Of a DNA stretch of 64,000 bases, positions 53,467 through 62,396 are shown piece by piece. The position numbers were made by a program, and so were the translations under genes. The number at the start of each line of letters is the position of its first letter. Position 1 is the first letter of the stretch. Source of the stretch: Vreelandella boliviensis LC1 (GTDB lineage: Bacteria; Pseudomonadota; Gammaproteobacteria; Pseudomonadales; Halomonadaceae); the NCBI RefSeq assembly GCF_000236035.1, contig NZ_JH393257.1:1505171-1569170 (forward strand). Direction: 5' to 3'. Below the pieces are notes generated by a model, which ran no database searches, was not told where the DNA came from, and saw nothing but the letters and a program-made list of their open reading frames with translations.

Positions 53467-54357
53467 ATGTGTTCCCGTTTTTCTGATGCTCTCGCTGCTA
53501 TGTGCCACCGGTCGATGCTCTCTTTCTTGGCCCGCTGCTGTTTAACAGCCGCTTGCTTGCTGCCCTTGTCGAGTGCCCACGCGCAGTGGGCCACCATCAA
53601 CTGGACCATTGCCGAAACGCTACTGGCCATTGACGCGCCGCTGAGTGGTACCGCTCAACAAAATGGCTACCATGAGTGGGTAGGGGAGCCAAGGCTCCCC
53701 GACGGCGTTGCAGATCTTGGCCTGCGATCACAGCCCAACCTCGAGCTCATGGCGCAATCGCCACCGACGCAAACGTTCATTTCGCCGATGTTCGCTAGTT
53801 TGACAGAGCGTCTGGAGAGAATTGCCCCGGTCACGTCGTTTTCCCCCTATTCACCCGGCACTCATACCTGGCAAGAGATACAAACACTCACCCGTCAGCT
53901 AGGTGAGTTAACCGGCCACCGGCTGCAGGCAGAGCAGCTAATCAACGAAACGCATGCGTTGATGGACACGCTTAGCCAACAGCTCCCTGATGCACCGCCG
54001 CTGCTGATGGTGCAATTCATGGATGCCCGTCATGTCAGGGTTTTTGGCGACAATAGTCTCTATAATGCCGTGCTTGAACGAATCAATTTGACCAATGCCT
54101 GGGATCGGCCCACCAATGCCTGGGGATTTTCACTCGTGGGTATCGAAGCGCTCTACGACTATCCTGAGGCCACGCTGGTCGTTGTCGAGCCGGTGCCCGC
54201 TGGGGTCGAAGACACGCTGGCGAAAAGTGGTTTATGGCAACATTTACCCAGCGTTAAAAACGCCAAGCTATTGCGCTTACCGCCGGTATGGAGTTTTGGC
54301 GCGCTGCCTTCTGCTCAACGCTTTGCTCGGGAGCTGGTTTCTGCCCTGCGACCTTGA
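53467..54357 (+). CDS. fhuD: FhuD-like iron-siderophore binding protein
   Basis: Periplasmic binding protein, 296 residues from ATG 53467; in-frame ATGs at 53500 and 53515 would leave a more typical signal peptide (LSFLARCCLTAACLLPLSSA), so the start is uncertain. The mature part opens with TINWTIAETLLAIDAPLSGT and contains GLRSQPNLELMAQSPPTQTF and WGFSLVGIEALYDYPEATLV, all FhuD-like. The usual fhuB permease and fhuC ATPase are not downstream. The binding protein may rely on membrane subunits elsewhere. Divergent from the TonB receptor across a 199-base gap. Confidence 0.85.
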   Translation: MCSRFSDALAAMCHRSMLSFLARCCLTAACLLPLSSAHAQWATINWTIAETLLAIDAPLSGTAQQNGYHEWVGEPRLPDGVADLGLRSQPNLELMAQSPPTQTFISPMFASLTERLERIAPVTSFSPYSPGTHTWQEIQTLTRQLGELTGHRLQAEQLINETHALMDTLSQQLPDAPPLLMVQFMDARHVRVFGDNSLYNAVLERINLTNAWDRPTNAWGFSLVGIEALYDYPEATLVVVEPVPAGVEDTLAKSGLWQHLPSVKNAKLLRLPPVWSFGALPSAQRFARELVSALRP

Positions 54358-54390
54358 TATTCCTTTTTTTGAGGGCAGTTATGGCGGGCG

Positions 54391-54745
54391 ACTAGAGGCT
54401 TTCGATGCCGACCCGGCCGCGCACCATATCGGAAGAGGCTTGATCCTGGTTGTTCCAGAAAGCGCGAAAGTGTTGCTGACACTTAAGGTTGATAAGGCAG
54501 CCAATCAGGCTGCCGATCTCTGCCAGGCTTAGATTGCTCAGGTCTTCGAACTCGGCCAGCCCCGCTGCTTTGGCTGCCAGTGCGGGTCAATGGCGCCGAT
54601 GGCGCTGTCATTTTGCAGGCTGACCATGCCTTTCCAGCGCTTGTCCAACAACCAGCGCCAGCTCTCTTGGTTGATATCCAGCCTTTTAGGGAGCATGTGC
54701 GTAACACCGATGGTACGGCGCGGCATGACAGTGAATCTCAATGTC
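54391..54745 (-). pseudogene. Remnant of a PotD/PotF-type ABC binding protein
   Basis: Two overlapping minus-strand frames join into one conserved sequence. The first reads LDINQESWRWLLDKRWKGMV and SLQNDSAIGAID; a one-base deletion near 54595 shifts to the second frame, which reads PALAAKAAGLAEFEDLSNLS, SLAEIGSLIGCLINLK and HFRAFWNNQDQASSDMV, ending at TAG 54391. The order and spacing match the middle of polyamine-type extracellular binding proteins. Both ends of the gene are missing. It lies just past the aldehyde dehydrogenase gene, as if the arginine/polyamine locus once extended further. Confidence 0.75.
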
Positions 54746-54762
54746 GTGGCTAGGCCCGATTA

Positions 54763-56244
54763 TCAAGTCTTCGCGGGGCGTGTAATGCGCTTGAGCTCCA
54801 GATAAGCGCCCAGACCCAAATCGCCCAATTCGCGACCGATGCCACTGCGCTTCATACCGCCCCAACTGCCCTGGGGCGGCGCAATCTGATCGCTGTTGCA
54901 CCATACGTTGCCTGCCTCCAGTCGCCGGGCGATGGTCTCGGCGCGGTCAGCGTCGCCAGCTACTACCGTGGCGGCCAAACCGAAGTCGCTGTCGTTGGCC
55001 AGGGCAATGGCTTCAGCGTCGTCGGCCACGCTGCGTGCGCAAAGCAGTGGGCCAAAGATCTCCTCCTGCCACAGGCGGCTAGTGGTGGGCACTTCGCGAT
55101 ATAGGCGCGGCGCCACGAAAAAGCCCTGCTCGGGCAAAGTGAGAGCTGGCGTCTCGCTACTCAGCCCCTCCTCATTGGCTAGGGCCATATAGCTCTGTAC
55201 CCGTTCTCGCTGGGTAGCGTTGACCAGTGGCCCCATGTCGGTCTCTATCGCCTGGGGGTCGCCTAGGCGTAGCGCTGCCATAGCGGCGTCAATGGCTGCA
55301 TAAAGGTCATCTGCCAGGCGCTCATGAACCAGTAGTCGACTGGTGGCCGAACACATCTGGCCAGCGTTATAGCAGATGCCAGCCATCACCAGGTCCCGAG
55401 CAAGTCCGAGGTCGGCATCTTCGGTGACCAGAATCGCGGACTTGCCGCCCAGCTCCAGTGAGACCGGCCTGACACCCTGGGCTGCGGCGCGCATCACCGC
55501 TTCGCCCACCGCGTTGCTGCCGGTGAAGGATAACTTGTCAATACTGGGATGGCGGCTCAGCGGGGCGCCGATGCCCTCACCGTCGCCTAGCAGTAGATTG
55601 AAGACGCCGGGTGGCAGGCCTGCCTCCATGACAATCTCCGCCAGTATCTGCTCGGGCAGAGGGGTAACCTCGGAGGGTTTGAACACCACCGTGCAGCCAG
55701 CGGCAAGCGCTGGCGCCAGTTTCCAGGCACTACTGACCAACGGGAAGTTCCAGGGGGTGATCAGTCCCACCACACCGATGGCATCCCAGTAGTGACGCGC
55801 TTCCAGGTCGGGTTGACCCGCATCTTCAACGGTTCCCTGGCGCTGACCCAGAGCGACGGCGGCCTTGGCGTAGTAGCGGTAACAGGCAATGGCATCGTCC
55901 AGGTCTTGGTAGGCTTCCGCCAGAGGTTTGCCATTGTTGCGGCTGGAGAGTTCAGCGAGGGCCTGGCGGCGGGTTTCAAGCCCTGCTGCGATGGCCTCCA
56001 GATACTCGCCTCGGCCTGCCTCCGGCGTGGCTCGCCAGTTGGGCAGGGCGCGCTGGGCTGCCGCCACGGCGAGATCGACGTCTGCCGGATCACCGCAGGT
56101 CATCTCGGCCAGAAGGGATTCGTGATAGGGGTCGTGCACCGGCCGACACGTCTTGCTTCGGCTCGGCACCCAGGCGTTGTCGATAAACTGTTCGTTCAGG
56201 GTGTCTTGGCGCGTGTTTATGAACGTGTCTTTGGAAGCGGGCAT
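54763..56244 (-). CDS. Aldehyde dehydrogenase, probably 4-guanidinobutyraldehyde dehydrogenase
   Basis: NAD(P)-dependent aldehyde dehydrogenase, 493 residues. ITPWNFPLVSSAWKLAPALA and KPSEVTPLP form the cofactor site, catalytic Glu is in SLELGGKSAILV and catalytic Cys in NAGQMCSATSRLLVHE. The C-terminal GGMKRSGIGRELGDLGLGAY is the betaine-aldehyde/aminoaldehyde dehydrogenase type. As last gene of an operon with aruH and aruI, the likely reaction is oxidation of 4-guanidinobutyraldehyde from decarboxylated 2-ketoarginine. By sequence alone, betaine aldehyde or another aminoaldehyde is also possible. Confidence 0.85.
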   Translation of the reverse strand: MPASKDTFINTRQDTLNEQFIDNAWVPSRSKTCRPVHDPYHESLLAEMTCGDPADVDLAVAAAQRALPNWRATPEAGRGEYLEAIAAGLETRRQALAELSSRNNGKPLAEAYQDLDDAIACYRYYAKAAVALGQRQGTVEDAGQPDLEARHYWDAIGVVGLITPWNFPLVSSAWKLAPALAAGCTVVFKPSEVTPLPEQILAEIVMEAGLPPGVFNLLLGDGEGIGAPLSRHPSIDKLSFTGSNAVGEAVMRAAAQGVRPVSLELGGKSAILVTEDADLGLARDLVMAGICYNAGQMCSATSRLLVHERLADDLYAAIDAAMAALRLGDPQAIETDMGPLVNATQRERVQSYMALANEEGLSSETPALTLPEQGFFVAPRLYREVPTTSRLWQEEIFGPLLCARSVADDAEAIALANDSDFGLAATVVAGDADRAETIARRLEAGNVWCNSDQIAPPQGSWGGMKRSGIGRELGDLGLGAYLELKRITRPAKT

Positions 56245-56259
56245 GGGATATTGTCCTGT

Positions 56260-57009
56260 TTAGCGAATTGGCAGCCAGCGGCGTTGAGTCGGTTGCATAC
56301 CGGGAAAGTTGATCTCTACAAGACGTAGCACCAGCGTTAGCACCACGGTGGTAGCCAAGTAAATGCCGGCGATCAGTAGCAGGGGTTCGTAGACCAGGAA
56401 GGTCTCGTCGCGGATGATATTGGCCGCTTGTAATAAATCCATCAGGGCAATAGTGGAAACCAGCGGGATCGACTTGAGTAGCAGGATCATTTCGCCAGTA
56501 AGCGTGGGCAGGCAGAGCTGGATGGCACGGGGTAGCCACAGCCGGGTAAGCACCTGGAAACCAGAGAGGCCGAAGGCGCGGCCCGCCTCCAGTTCGCCCT
56601 GGGGGACGCTTTGCATGGCGCCGCGGATCACTTCGCCAGAGTAGGCGCCTACGCTTAGAATGAAAGTCACCGCAGCGAAGAAGAAGGGGTTGCGTAGCAG
56701 TGGCCACATGAACGTTTCTTGTATGCCCGGCACGCCTTCCATCAGGTGCCCCACGCCGTAGTAAAAGAAGAATAGCTGCACCAGCAACGGGGTGCCGCGC
56801 ATCACGGTGGTAAAAGCCCAAATCAGCCATGCCAAGGGCCGCGGCCCGCGCAATCTGGCCAGTGCCACTAACACGGCGAGAAACAGGCCGCCCACCGCAG
56901 AGACCAGCAGCAGCCACAGCGTATTGACAAAACCTTCCCATAGATAGCGTTGGTAGAACGGATCACTCAGCCAGGTAAAGTCCATGTCAGGCCTCCGTGG
57001 GTTGGCCAC
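56260..57009 (-). CDS. Polar amino acid ABC transporter permease (second subunit)
   Basis: HisM/ArtM-like permease, 249 residues. LWEGFVNTLWLLLVSAVGGL opens it, RGTPLLVQLFFFYYGVGHLM is the conserved family loop and EAGRAFGLSGFQVLTRLWLP the coupling motif. Its 5' end overlaps the upstream permease gene by 23 bases. It forms the membrane channel with that gene product for a basic amino acid, most likely arginine given the neighbours. Confidence 0.9.
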   Translation of the reverse strand: MANPRRPDMDFTWLSDPFYQRYLWEGFVNTLWLLLVSAVGGLFLAVLVALARLRGPRPLAWLIWAFTTVMRGTPLLVQLFFFYYGVGHLMEGVPGIQETFMWPLLRNPFFFAAVTFILSVGAYSGEVIRGAMQSVPQGELEAGRAFGLSGFQVLTRLWLPRAIQLCLPTLTGEMILLLKSIPLVSTIALMDLLQAANIIRDETFLVYEPLLLIAGIYLATTVVLTLVLRLVEINFPGMQPTQRRWLPIR

Positions 57010-57694
57010 GGCGCACGTAACGCTCGAGGCGGGTGAAAAGTGCCGTGGAACTCAGGGTTATCAGCAAGTAAATGACACCGGCGGCTGCATAGAAAAGAAA
57101 GTAAGCGCGGCTACTGGCGGCAGCCTGCTGAATGGTGAAAAAAAGCTCGTTGAAACCGATCACACTGATCAAAGCGGTGTCCTTGATTAAAATCAGCCAG
57201 AGATTAGACATACCCGGTAGGGCGTTGGGTAGCATCCCCTGCAGCACGATGCGGTGAAAACGGGCCCAACGCGAGAAGCCAAAGGCATCGGCGGCCTCCA
57301 ACTGGCCGCGGGGGATGGCCAGGATGGCACCGCGGAATACCTCGGTCATATAGGCGCCTTGAACGAAAGCCAGCACGCCAACGGCAGTGGCGAAGCCGGT
57401 GATCTGTACGGCACCGGCCATGCCCAGATACGCCAGCAGGGAATCCAGTGCCTGGGCGCCGGCATAGTAGAGCAAGATGATCAGCAGCAGTTCGGGCACG
57501 GCTCGGATGAGGGTGGAGTAAGCGGTGGCTAGGCTGCGCAACGGTGCCCAGGGACTGAGCTTGGCGCCAGCGCCTAGTAGCCCAAGTAACAGGCCGATGG
57601 CGTAAGCCAACACGGCGATCTGCACCGTGGTCAGCGCCCCGCCCAGGATGGGGCCCGCCCAATCGATGAGCCCCTCTGATGTCATCGCAGTCAT
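56987..57694 (-). CDS. Polar amino acid ABC transporter permease (first subunit)
   Basis: HisQ/ArtQ-like permease, 235 residues. GGALTTVQIAVLAYAIGLLL, RAVPELLLIILLYYAG and EAADAFGFSRWARFHRIVL are family motifs. GAGGAAAG precedes the ATG at 57692-57694. Part of the five-gene uptake set (ATPase, binding protein, two permeases) in the arginine operon. Confidence 0.9.
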   Translation of the reverse strand: MTAMTSEGLIDWAGPILGGALTTVQIAVLAYAIGLLLGLLGAGAKLSPWAPLRSLATAYSTLIRAVPELLLIILLYYAGAQALDSLLAYLGMAGAVQITGFATAVGVLAFVQGAYMTEVFRGAILAIPRGQLEAADAFGFSRWARFHRIVLQGMLPNALPGMSNLWLILIKDTALISVIGFNELFFTIQQAAASSRAYFLFYAAAGVIYLLITLSSTALFTRLERYVRRGQPTEA

Positions 57695-57793
57695 GGTTGT
57701 TGCTTTCCTCGGTCACGGAACAGTTAGTCACAGAAAAGAACCCCCAACGCCAGTGGCGCCGGGGGATATAGCAAGCGTTTTAGTGAACGTGGT

Positions 57794-58567
57794 TCAGTCG
57801 TAGACGCAGACGTCGGTGCCCAGGTACTGCTCGGAAAGGCTGGCGCAGGTGCCGCCTTCGATCACTGTGGCGATGGCGGCATTAAGCGCTTCGCGTAGTG
57901 CGTCCTCCCCTTGACGAAGGCCGATGCCGATACCCTCACCGTAGGCCTCGTGAAGCGGCGCGGTGGCCTTGATCTCAAAGGCTTCCGCTTCGTTGCGATC
58001 CAGGAACTGCATCATGGCAATCTCGTCGGCAAGGATCACGTCTAGTCGTCCTGATAGCAGGTCATTGTTGACTTGCTCGGCCTGATCATAGAGGCGGATA
58101 TCCACACCGCTGTCGCGTAGCGCTCGGCGGGCATAGGTGGCGTTGGTGGTGGCCGACTGTACGCCCATCACCAGGCCGTCCAGGCCGTCGGGAATATCGA
58201 GCACCTGGTCGCTGGTGGCGACATAGGCGCCTGGTGTGAAGTAGTAGGGGCGAGTAAAGTCGATGACCCGCTTGCGCTTATCGGTGATCGACATGGAGTT
58301 CATGATCATGTCGATGCGCCCGGCGTTGAGCGAAGGAATGATGCCGCTCCAGCCGGTGGGCGCGATTTCACACTCGCGGTCCATGGCCGCGCAGAAGGCG
58401 TGGGCCAGTTCTACCTCGAAACCGGTCCAGTCACCGCTGGCAGCCTTGTAGGTGAACGGTGGGTAGGGTTCACCGGAGATACCTACCTTGAGGGGCTCGG
58501 CGGCCTGGGCAGTGTGGCCGAGGCCAAGCGCGGTCACGGCAATAGCAATCATCATGGGGCATTTCAT
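57794..58567 (-). CDS. Periplasmic basic amino acid-binding protein
   Basis: ABC binding protein, 257 residues, signal peptide ending near HTAQAAE. LKVGISGEPYPPFTYKAASG and WTGFEVELAHAFCAAMDREC then GWSGIIPSLNAGRIDMIMNS belong to the lysine/arginine/ornithine-binding group. SITDKRKRVIDFTRPYYF is also diagnostic. A cysteine pair (CASL and the C-terminal DVCVYD) may form a disulfide. Arginine is the likely ligand from operon context. Confidence 0.9.
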   Translation of the reverse strand: MKCPMMIAIAVTALGLGHTAQAAEPLKVGISGEPYPPFTYKAASGDWTGFEVELAHAFCAAMDRECEIAPTGWSGIIPSLNAGRIDMIMNSMSITDKRKRVIDFTRPYYFTPGAYVATSDQVLDIPDGLDGLVMGVQSATTNATYARRALRDSGVDIRLYDQAEQVNNDLLSGRLDVILADEIAMMQFLDRNEAEAFEIKATAPLHEAYGEGIGIGLRQGEDALREALNAAIATVIEGGTCASLSEQYLGTDVCVYD

Positions 58568-58645
58568 GGTCTTCTCCTGTTAGGTCGGTTCTTGTGATGG
58601 CGGTTCTTGTAATAGCAGTTCTTGTAATGGTTGCTTGTGGAGCTA

Positions 58646-59443
58646 TCAGGCCGCGGGCGCCATAAACTGGCGACAGCGGGGATCCGCGAAGACGTCTTCA
58701 GGGGTGCCCGAACAGGCGATTTGGCCCTGATCGAGATAGACCAACTGGTCGGAGACCTCACGGGCGAAATGCATTTCGTGGGTGACCAGTAGCATGGTGC
58801 GGCCCTCGTCAGCGAGGCCACGGATCACCCCAAGCACCTCGTTGACGCGCTCTGGATCCAGCGCCGAGGTGGGTTCATCGAAGAGCAGCAGACGTGGCTC
58901 CATCGCCAGGGCTCGGGCAATGGCCACCCGCTGCTGTTGGCCACCGGAGAGAAAGGCAGGGTAAGCGTCGCGCCGGTCGGCCATACCTACCCGCTCTAAA
59001 TAGTGCTCACCCAAAGCCGTAGCCCGCTTACGAGAGAGCTTCTTGACCCGCATAGGCGCTTCGATGACGTTGCCGAGCACTGTCAGGTGAGGCCACAGGT
59101 TGAACTGTTGGAAGACCATGGTGACTTTGCCGCGTAGCCGTTGCAGCTGGCGACGGTCGAGACCGATGATGTCGCCCTGGGGATTGCGGTCGAAACGAAT
59201 CGCCTCATCCGCAATCGCTAGTTCGCCCTGGTCAGGTCTTTCCAATAGGTTCATGCAGCGCAATAAGGTGCTTTTGCCGGAGCCGCTGGCGCCGATAATT
59301 GAAGTAACGCTGCCTTCTGGCACTTCCAAGGAGACGCCCTTGAGCACCTCTAGCTCGCCAAAATGTTTGTGAAGGTGATTAGCCATCACCGCCGGTACGG
59401 GGGCAGCGTGGGGAGGAGATACAGGTGAAAATGATGATGTCAT
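58646..59443 (-). CDS. Polar amino acid ABC transporter ATPase
   Basis: ATPase of the HisP/ArtP type, 265 residues from ATG 59441-59443, which overlaps the aruH stop (ATGA). Walker A is [15 protein letters not shown]-loop [12 protein letters not shown], signature [15 protein letters not shown] and Walker [13 protein letters not shown]. It serves the two permeases and binding protein downstream. Confidence 0.92.
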   Translation of the reverse strand: MTSSFSPVSPPHAAPVPAVMANHLHKHFGELEVLKGVSLEVPEGSVTSIIGASGSGKSTLLRCMNLLERPDQGELAIADEAIRFDRNPQGDIIGLDRRQLQRLRGKVTMVFQQFNLWPHLTVLGNVIEAPMRVKKLSRKRATALGEHYLERVGMADRRDAYPAFLSGGQQQRVAIARALAMEPRLLLFDEPTSALDPERVNEVLGVIRGLADEGRTMLLVTHEMHFAREVSDQLVYLDQGQIACSGTPEDVFADPRCRQFMAPAA

Positions 59444-60651
59444 AGGCAATCGGCCTCCGTGGCCGGGGTAGGTGACAGTTCGACCCGAGCACGTTCGGCG
59501 CAGGCTGCCAAGCGAAGGCTGGCGGCGGTGAGGTGCTCGGCCTCCACGGTCAGGCTGAGCCGCACAAAGCCCGCTGCTGAAGGCCCAAACGCTTCACCGG
59601 AGAGCACCGAGATGCCTTCCTCGTCGAGTAGGCGATCAGCAAAGGCTTGGGAAGAGAGGCCCGTGGCGCGAACATCCACCATCAGAAACATTCCGGCAGG
59701 CGGACGGATAGCGGTTACCGACGTGCTTTTGGCGAGCGCTTCACAGACAGCGTCGCGGCGTGCCCGATAGGTCTCACGCATGGCGTGCAACTCGGCGGGC
59801 GGTGTCTGAAGGGCATCGCAGGCAGCGTCCTGAATAAAGTCCGGGCAGCCGTAAAGCATGCATAGCGCCAAGTGGGTGAGGTGCTCAATCAGCGCTTCGG
59901 GGCCCAGTACCCAGCCCAGCCGCCAGCCGGTCATGGCGTGCGACTTTGAGAGGCTGCTGACGATCACGCTGCGTTCGGCCATATCGGGCAGCGTGGCGGG
60001 GCAAAGGTGCTCGCCCTCAAAAATCAACTCGGCGTAGACCTCGTCGGCGATCAACCACAAGTCGTGGCGTTGGCACAGTGCGGCGATGGCTTCCCAGGTG
60101 TCGGCGTCGATCAACTGGCCGGTGGGGTTGTGAGGGCTATTGAGCAATATCGCCCGGGTGCGGGGCGTGATGGCGGCCTCCAGGGCGACCGGGTCGAGGC
60201 GAAAGTCTGCCTTGCTGTGAAGCGGCACCTGCACCATCTCAGCGCCGGTGGCTCGCAGCACGGCTTCGTAGGTGACGTAGCTGGGTTCAGGCACCAGGAC
60301 TTCGTCGCCGGGATCCAGCAGGCACTGGGCGGCGGCGTAGAGGCCGCACTGCGCGCCGGCCATGACAATCACGTTATCAGGGCCCACATCGAGGCCCTGG
60401 CGGCGGTAGCCAGCGGCGATGGCTTGACGCAGTGCTAACTTGCCCTGCACGTCTGGGTAGTGGGTGGCACCACCACGCAGGCTGGCCACGGCGCTCTCAA
60501 CTATCGGCGTCGGGGTGGCGAAATCCGGGTCACCCACCGAGAGCACGGTGATGTCCTCGCCAGCAGCCTGGCGGGCCAGGGCGCGGTAGTGAATATCCCA
60601 GGCCGCAGCGCCCTCGCCGGCAATGCGCTCGGTTAGTCGTGAATAGTGCAT
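59440..60651 (-). CDS. aruH: Arginine:pyruvate transaminase AruH
   Basis: PLP-dependent class I aminotransferase, 403 residues. Compared by eye with P. aeruginosa AruH it matches along the whole length: [19 protein letters not shown] at the start, [27 protein letters not shown], the PLP lysine in [36 protein letters not shown] and a C-terminal [18 protein letters not shown]. It converts L-arginine and pyruvate to 2-ketoarginine and alanine, the first step of the arginine transaminase pathway. AruI, the next enzyme, is in the same operon. Confidence 0.92.
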   Translation of the reverse strand: MHYSRLTERIAGEGAAAWDIHYRALARQAAGEDITVLSVGDPDFATPTPIVESAVASLRGGATHYPDVQGKLALRQAIAAGYRRQGLDVGPDNVIVMAGAQCGLYAAAQCLLDPGDEVLVPEPSYVTYEAVLRATGAEMVQVPLHSKADFRLDPVALEAAITPRTRAILLNSPHNPTGQLIDADTWEAIAALCQRHDLWLIADEVYAELIFEGEHLCPATLPDMAERSVIVSSLSKSHAMTGWRLGWVLGPEALIEHLTHLALCMLYGCPDFIQDAACDALQTPPAELHAMRETYRARRDAVCEALAKSTSVTAIRPPAGMFLMVDVRATGLSSQAFADRLLDEEGISVLSGEAFGPSAAGFVRLSLTVEAEHLTAASLRLAACAERARVELSPTPATEADCL

Positions 60652-60673
60652 AGGATGCCTTTGTTGGTTCTGA

Positions 60674-61408
60674 TTAGGAGGAATTCTTAGCGTTATTCAG
60701 CCGCCGTAGTTCGGCCTGCCAGGCTCTATCACTGCCAGCGGGGCTTGCCGCCCAAGTTGCGTACTGTTGGGCTACGTATTCGGCCATGGAAGGCGATACC
60801 AAACGCAGTGTCTGGCCGGTAGCCTGAGCCGCTAACTGTGCCTGGCAACTACGCTCCAGGTTGCGCATGCGCAGGAAAGCGTCGCCTACGCTTGCGCCAC
60901 AGGTCAGTAACCCGTGTTGACGCAGGATCATGGCCGAATGATCGCCCAGATCGTCAGCCAGGCGCTGGCGTTCATCGAGTGCCAGCGCAATGCCTTCGAA
61001 GTCGTGGTAGGCCAGCCGATTGTAGAACTCCAGCGACCATTGGTTGAGCGGCAAAAGGCCCTCCTCAAGACAGGAGAGCGCAACGCCAGCCACGGTATGG
61101 GTGTGCAGTACGCAGTTAACGTTGGGTCGGGCGGCATGCAGAGCGCTGTGTATGGTAAAACCGGCCGGGTTGATGCCCAGTCCCGTAGGGTCGTCGAGCA
61201 CCTTGCCGTCGGCGTCTACCGTCACCAGACTGTCGGCGCGCACCTCGGAGAAACGCAGGCCGTAAGCGTTAAGCAAAAAGCGCTCACCGGGAAGACGCGC
61301 CGAGATATGCGTATCGATACCGTCGTCCATGCCGTCTAGGGCGATCAGTCGATAAGCAGCGGCCAAGTCCCGGCGAACCTCATCCTCCTGAGTAGCATTG
61401 GCACTCAT
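60674..61408 (-). CDS. Class II aldolase/adducin family protein
   Basis: Zn-dependent class II aldolase-fold protein, 244 residues. LIALDGMDDGIDTHISARLP, a substrate loop with NPAGFTIHSALHAARP, the metal-binding HTHTVAG and the later His in MILRQHGLLTCGASV are present, so the metal site is complete. Members act on sugar phosphates or other small oxo-acids; some are only scaffolds. Its ATG overlaps the stop of the upstream binding-protein gene (61405-61408). Its role in arginine catabolism is not obvious; it may handle a hydroxy-oxo acid by-product. Confidence 0.85.
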   Translation of the reverse strand: MSANATQEDEVRRDLAAAYRLIALDGMDDGIDTHISARLPGERFLLNAYGLRFSEVRADSLVTVDADGKVLDDPTGLGINPAGFTIHSALHAARPNVNCVLHTHTVAGVALSCLEEGLLPLNQWSLEFYNRLAYHDFEGIALALDERQRLADDLGDHSAMILRQHGLLTCGASVGDAFLRMRNLERSCQAQLAAQATGQTLRLVSPSMAEYVAQQYATWAASPAGSDRAWQAELRRLNNAKNSS

Positions 61409-62343
61409 AGGCTGCCTTTTACTGCGGCGTGGGCTTCCTTGCCGTCGTAGGTGGTGACACCTTCCAGAAAGCTTGCGACACGCTCAGGGTGTTGTTCAAT
61501 CCACTCTCTGGCAACCTCATCAAGATCTCGCTCTTCCAGGCTGAAGGCACTGATAAACTCGCTTTGCTCATCGGCGGAGAGGGTGAACTGGTCGAGCAGG
61601 CGGGTTAGGTTGGGATTGGCCTCGGTGTAACGTTTAGCAACGATGGTTTTAACATCGCTTTGCCCGTTATTCTTGCCGAAGACGCTCTCTGGATCATCCA
61701 GGATACGCACGTCGTACTCGGGGATCATCCAATGGGGCGTCCAGCCGTAAAAGAGAATCCAGCGATCCTCGTTTACGGCGGCGGCTACCTCACTAAGCAT
61801 GCCCGGCGTGGATGATGGCATCCCGTCCCAGTCGCCAAGGCCATAGGTATCTGTATCGATGGCGTTCTCGAGCATGTCAGTGACTGTGGAGCCACTCTCG
61901 ATGCTGTAGACACGGTGGTCAAAGCGTTTGGCAGTTTCAGGATCGGCCAACTGTTCGGCGCTGGTCACTCCCGCCTCATAGACGTAGCCCGGCACCGCGA
62001 ACCCCATGCGAGCCCCTTCCACATTGTTGCCCAGATCAACAATCGCACCGGCCGCCATGGTGGCGTCGTAGCTTTCCTGCTGGGCAGGCAGCCAGCCGGC
62101 CAGGAAGGCATCAGCTTCGTCGCTCTGCAGCGTCTGGTAGCCCACTGTCGAGCTGACTTCCAGTGTCTCGACGCGATATCCCAGCGGCTCCGCTAGCTGG
62201 GCGAAGATTTCTGACTTGACGGTGACTCCCGGCCAGGGGGGAACGATGAGACGCAGTTCATCGCTGGCATCCTGGGCCGCCTGGGCAATTAGCGGCAGTA
62301 TGCCGATCAGTGTCATGGTGGTTAAAAGGGTTGTTTTACGCAT
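61405..62343 (-). CDS. Glycine betaine/choline-type ABC binding protein
   Basis: OpuAC/ProX-family periplasmic protein, 312 residues, signal peptide ending near AQAAQ. LRLIVPPWPGVTVKSEIFAQ, a segment with GYQTLQSDEADAFLAGWLP, and ILFYGWTPHWMIPEYDVRIL are characteristic; the tryptophans in WPG, GWLP and GWTPHW would make the aromatic cage for a cationic ligand. It has no ATPase or permease of its own here and is embedded in the arginine operon. The ligand may be a guanidino or quaternary compound rather than betaine; this is inference. Confidence 0.85.
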   Translation of the reverse strand: MRKTTLLTTMTLIGILPLIAQAAQDASDELRLIVPPWPGVTVKSEIFAQLAEPLGYRVETLEVSSTVGYQTLQSDEADAFLAGWLPAQQESYDATMAAGAIVDLGNNVEGARMGFAVPGYVYEAGVTSAEQLADPETAKRFDHRVYSIESGSTVTDMLENAIDTDTYGLGDWDGMPSSTPGMLSEVAAAVNEDRWILFYGWTPHWMIPEYDVRILDDPESVFGKNNGQSDVKTIVAKRYTEANPNLTRLLDQFTLSADEQSEFISAFSLEERDLDEVAREWIEQHPERVASFLEGVTTYDGKEAHAAVKGSL

Positions 62344-62396
62344 GTCAGGGTCCTTGTGTGTCGATTAGTCGATCTATTATTGATGGCTTTTGCTAT

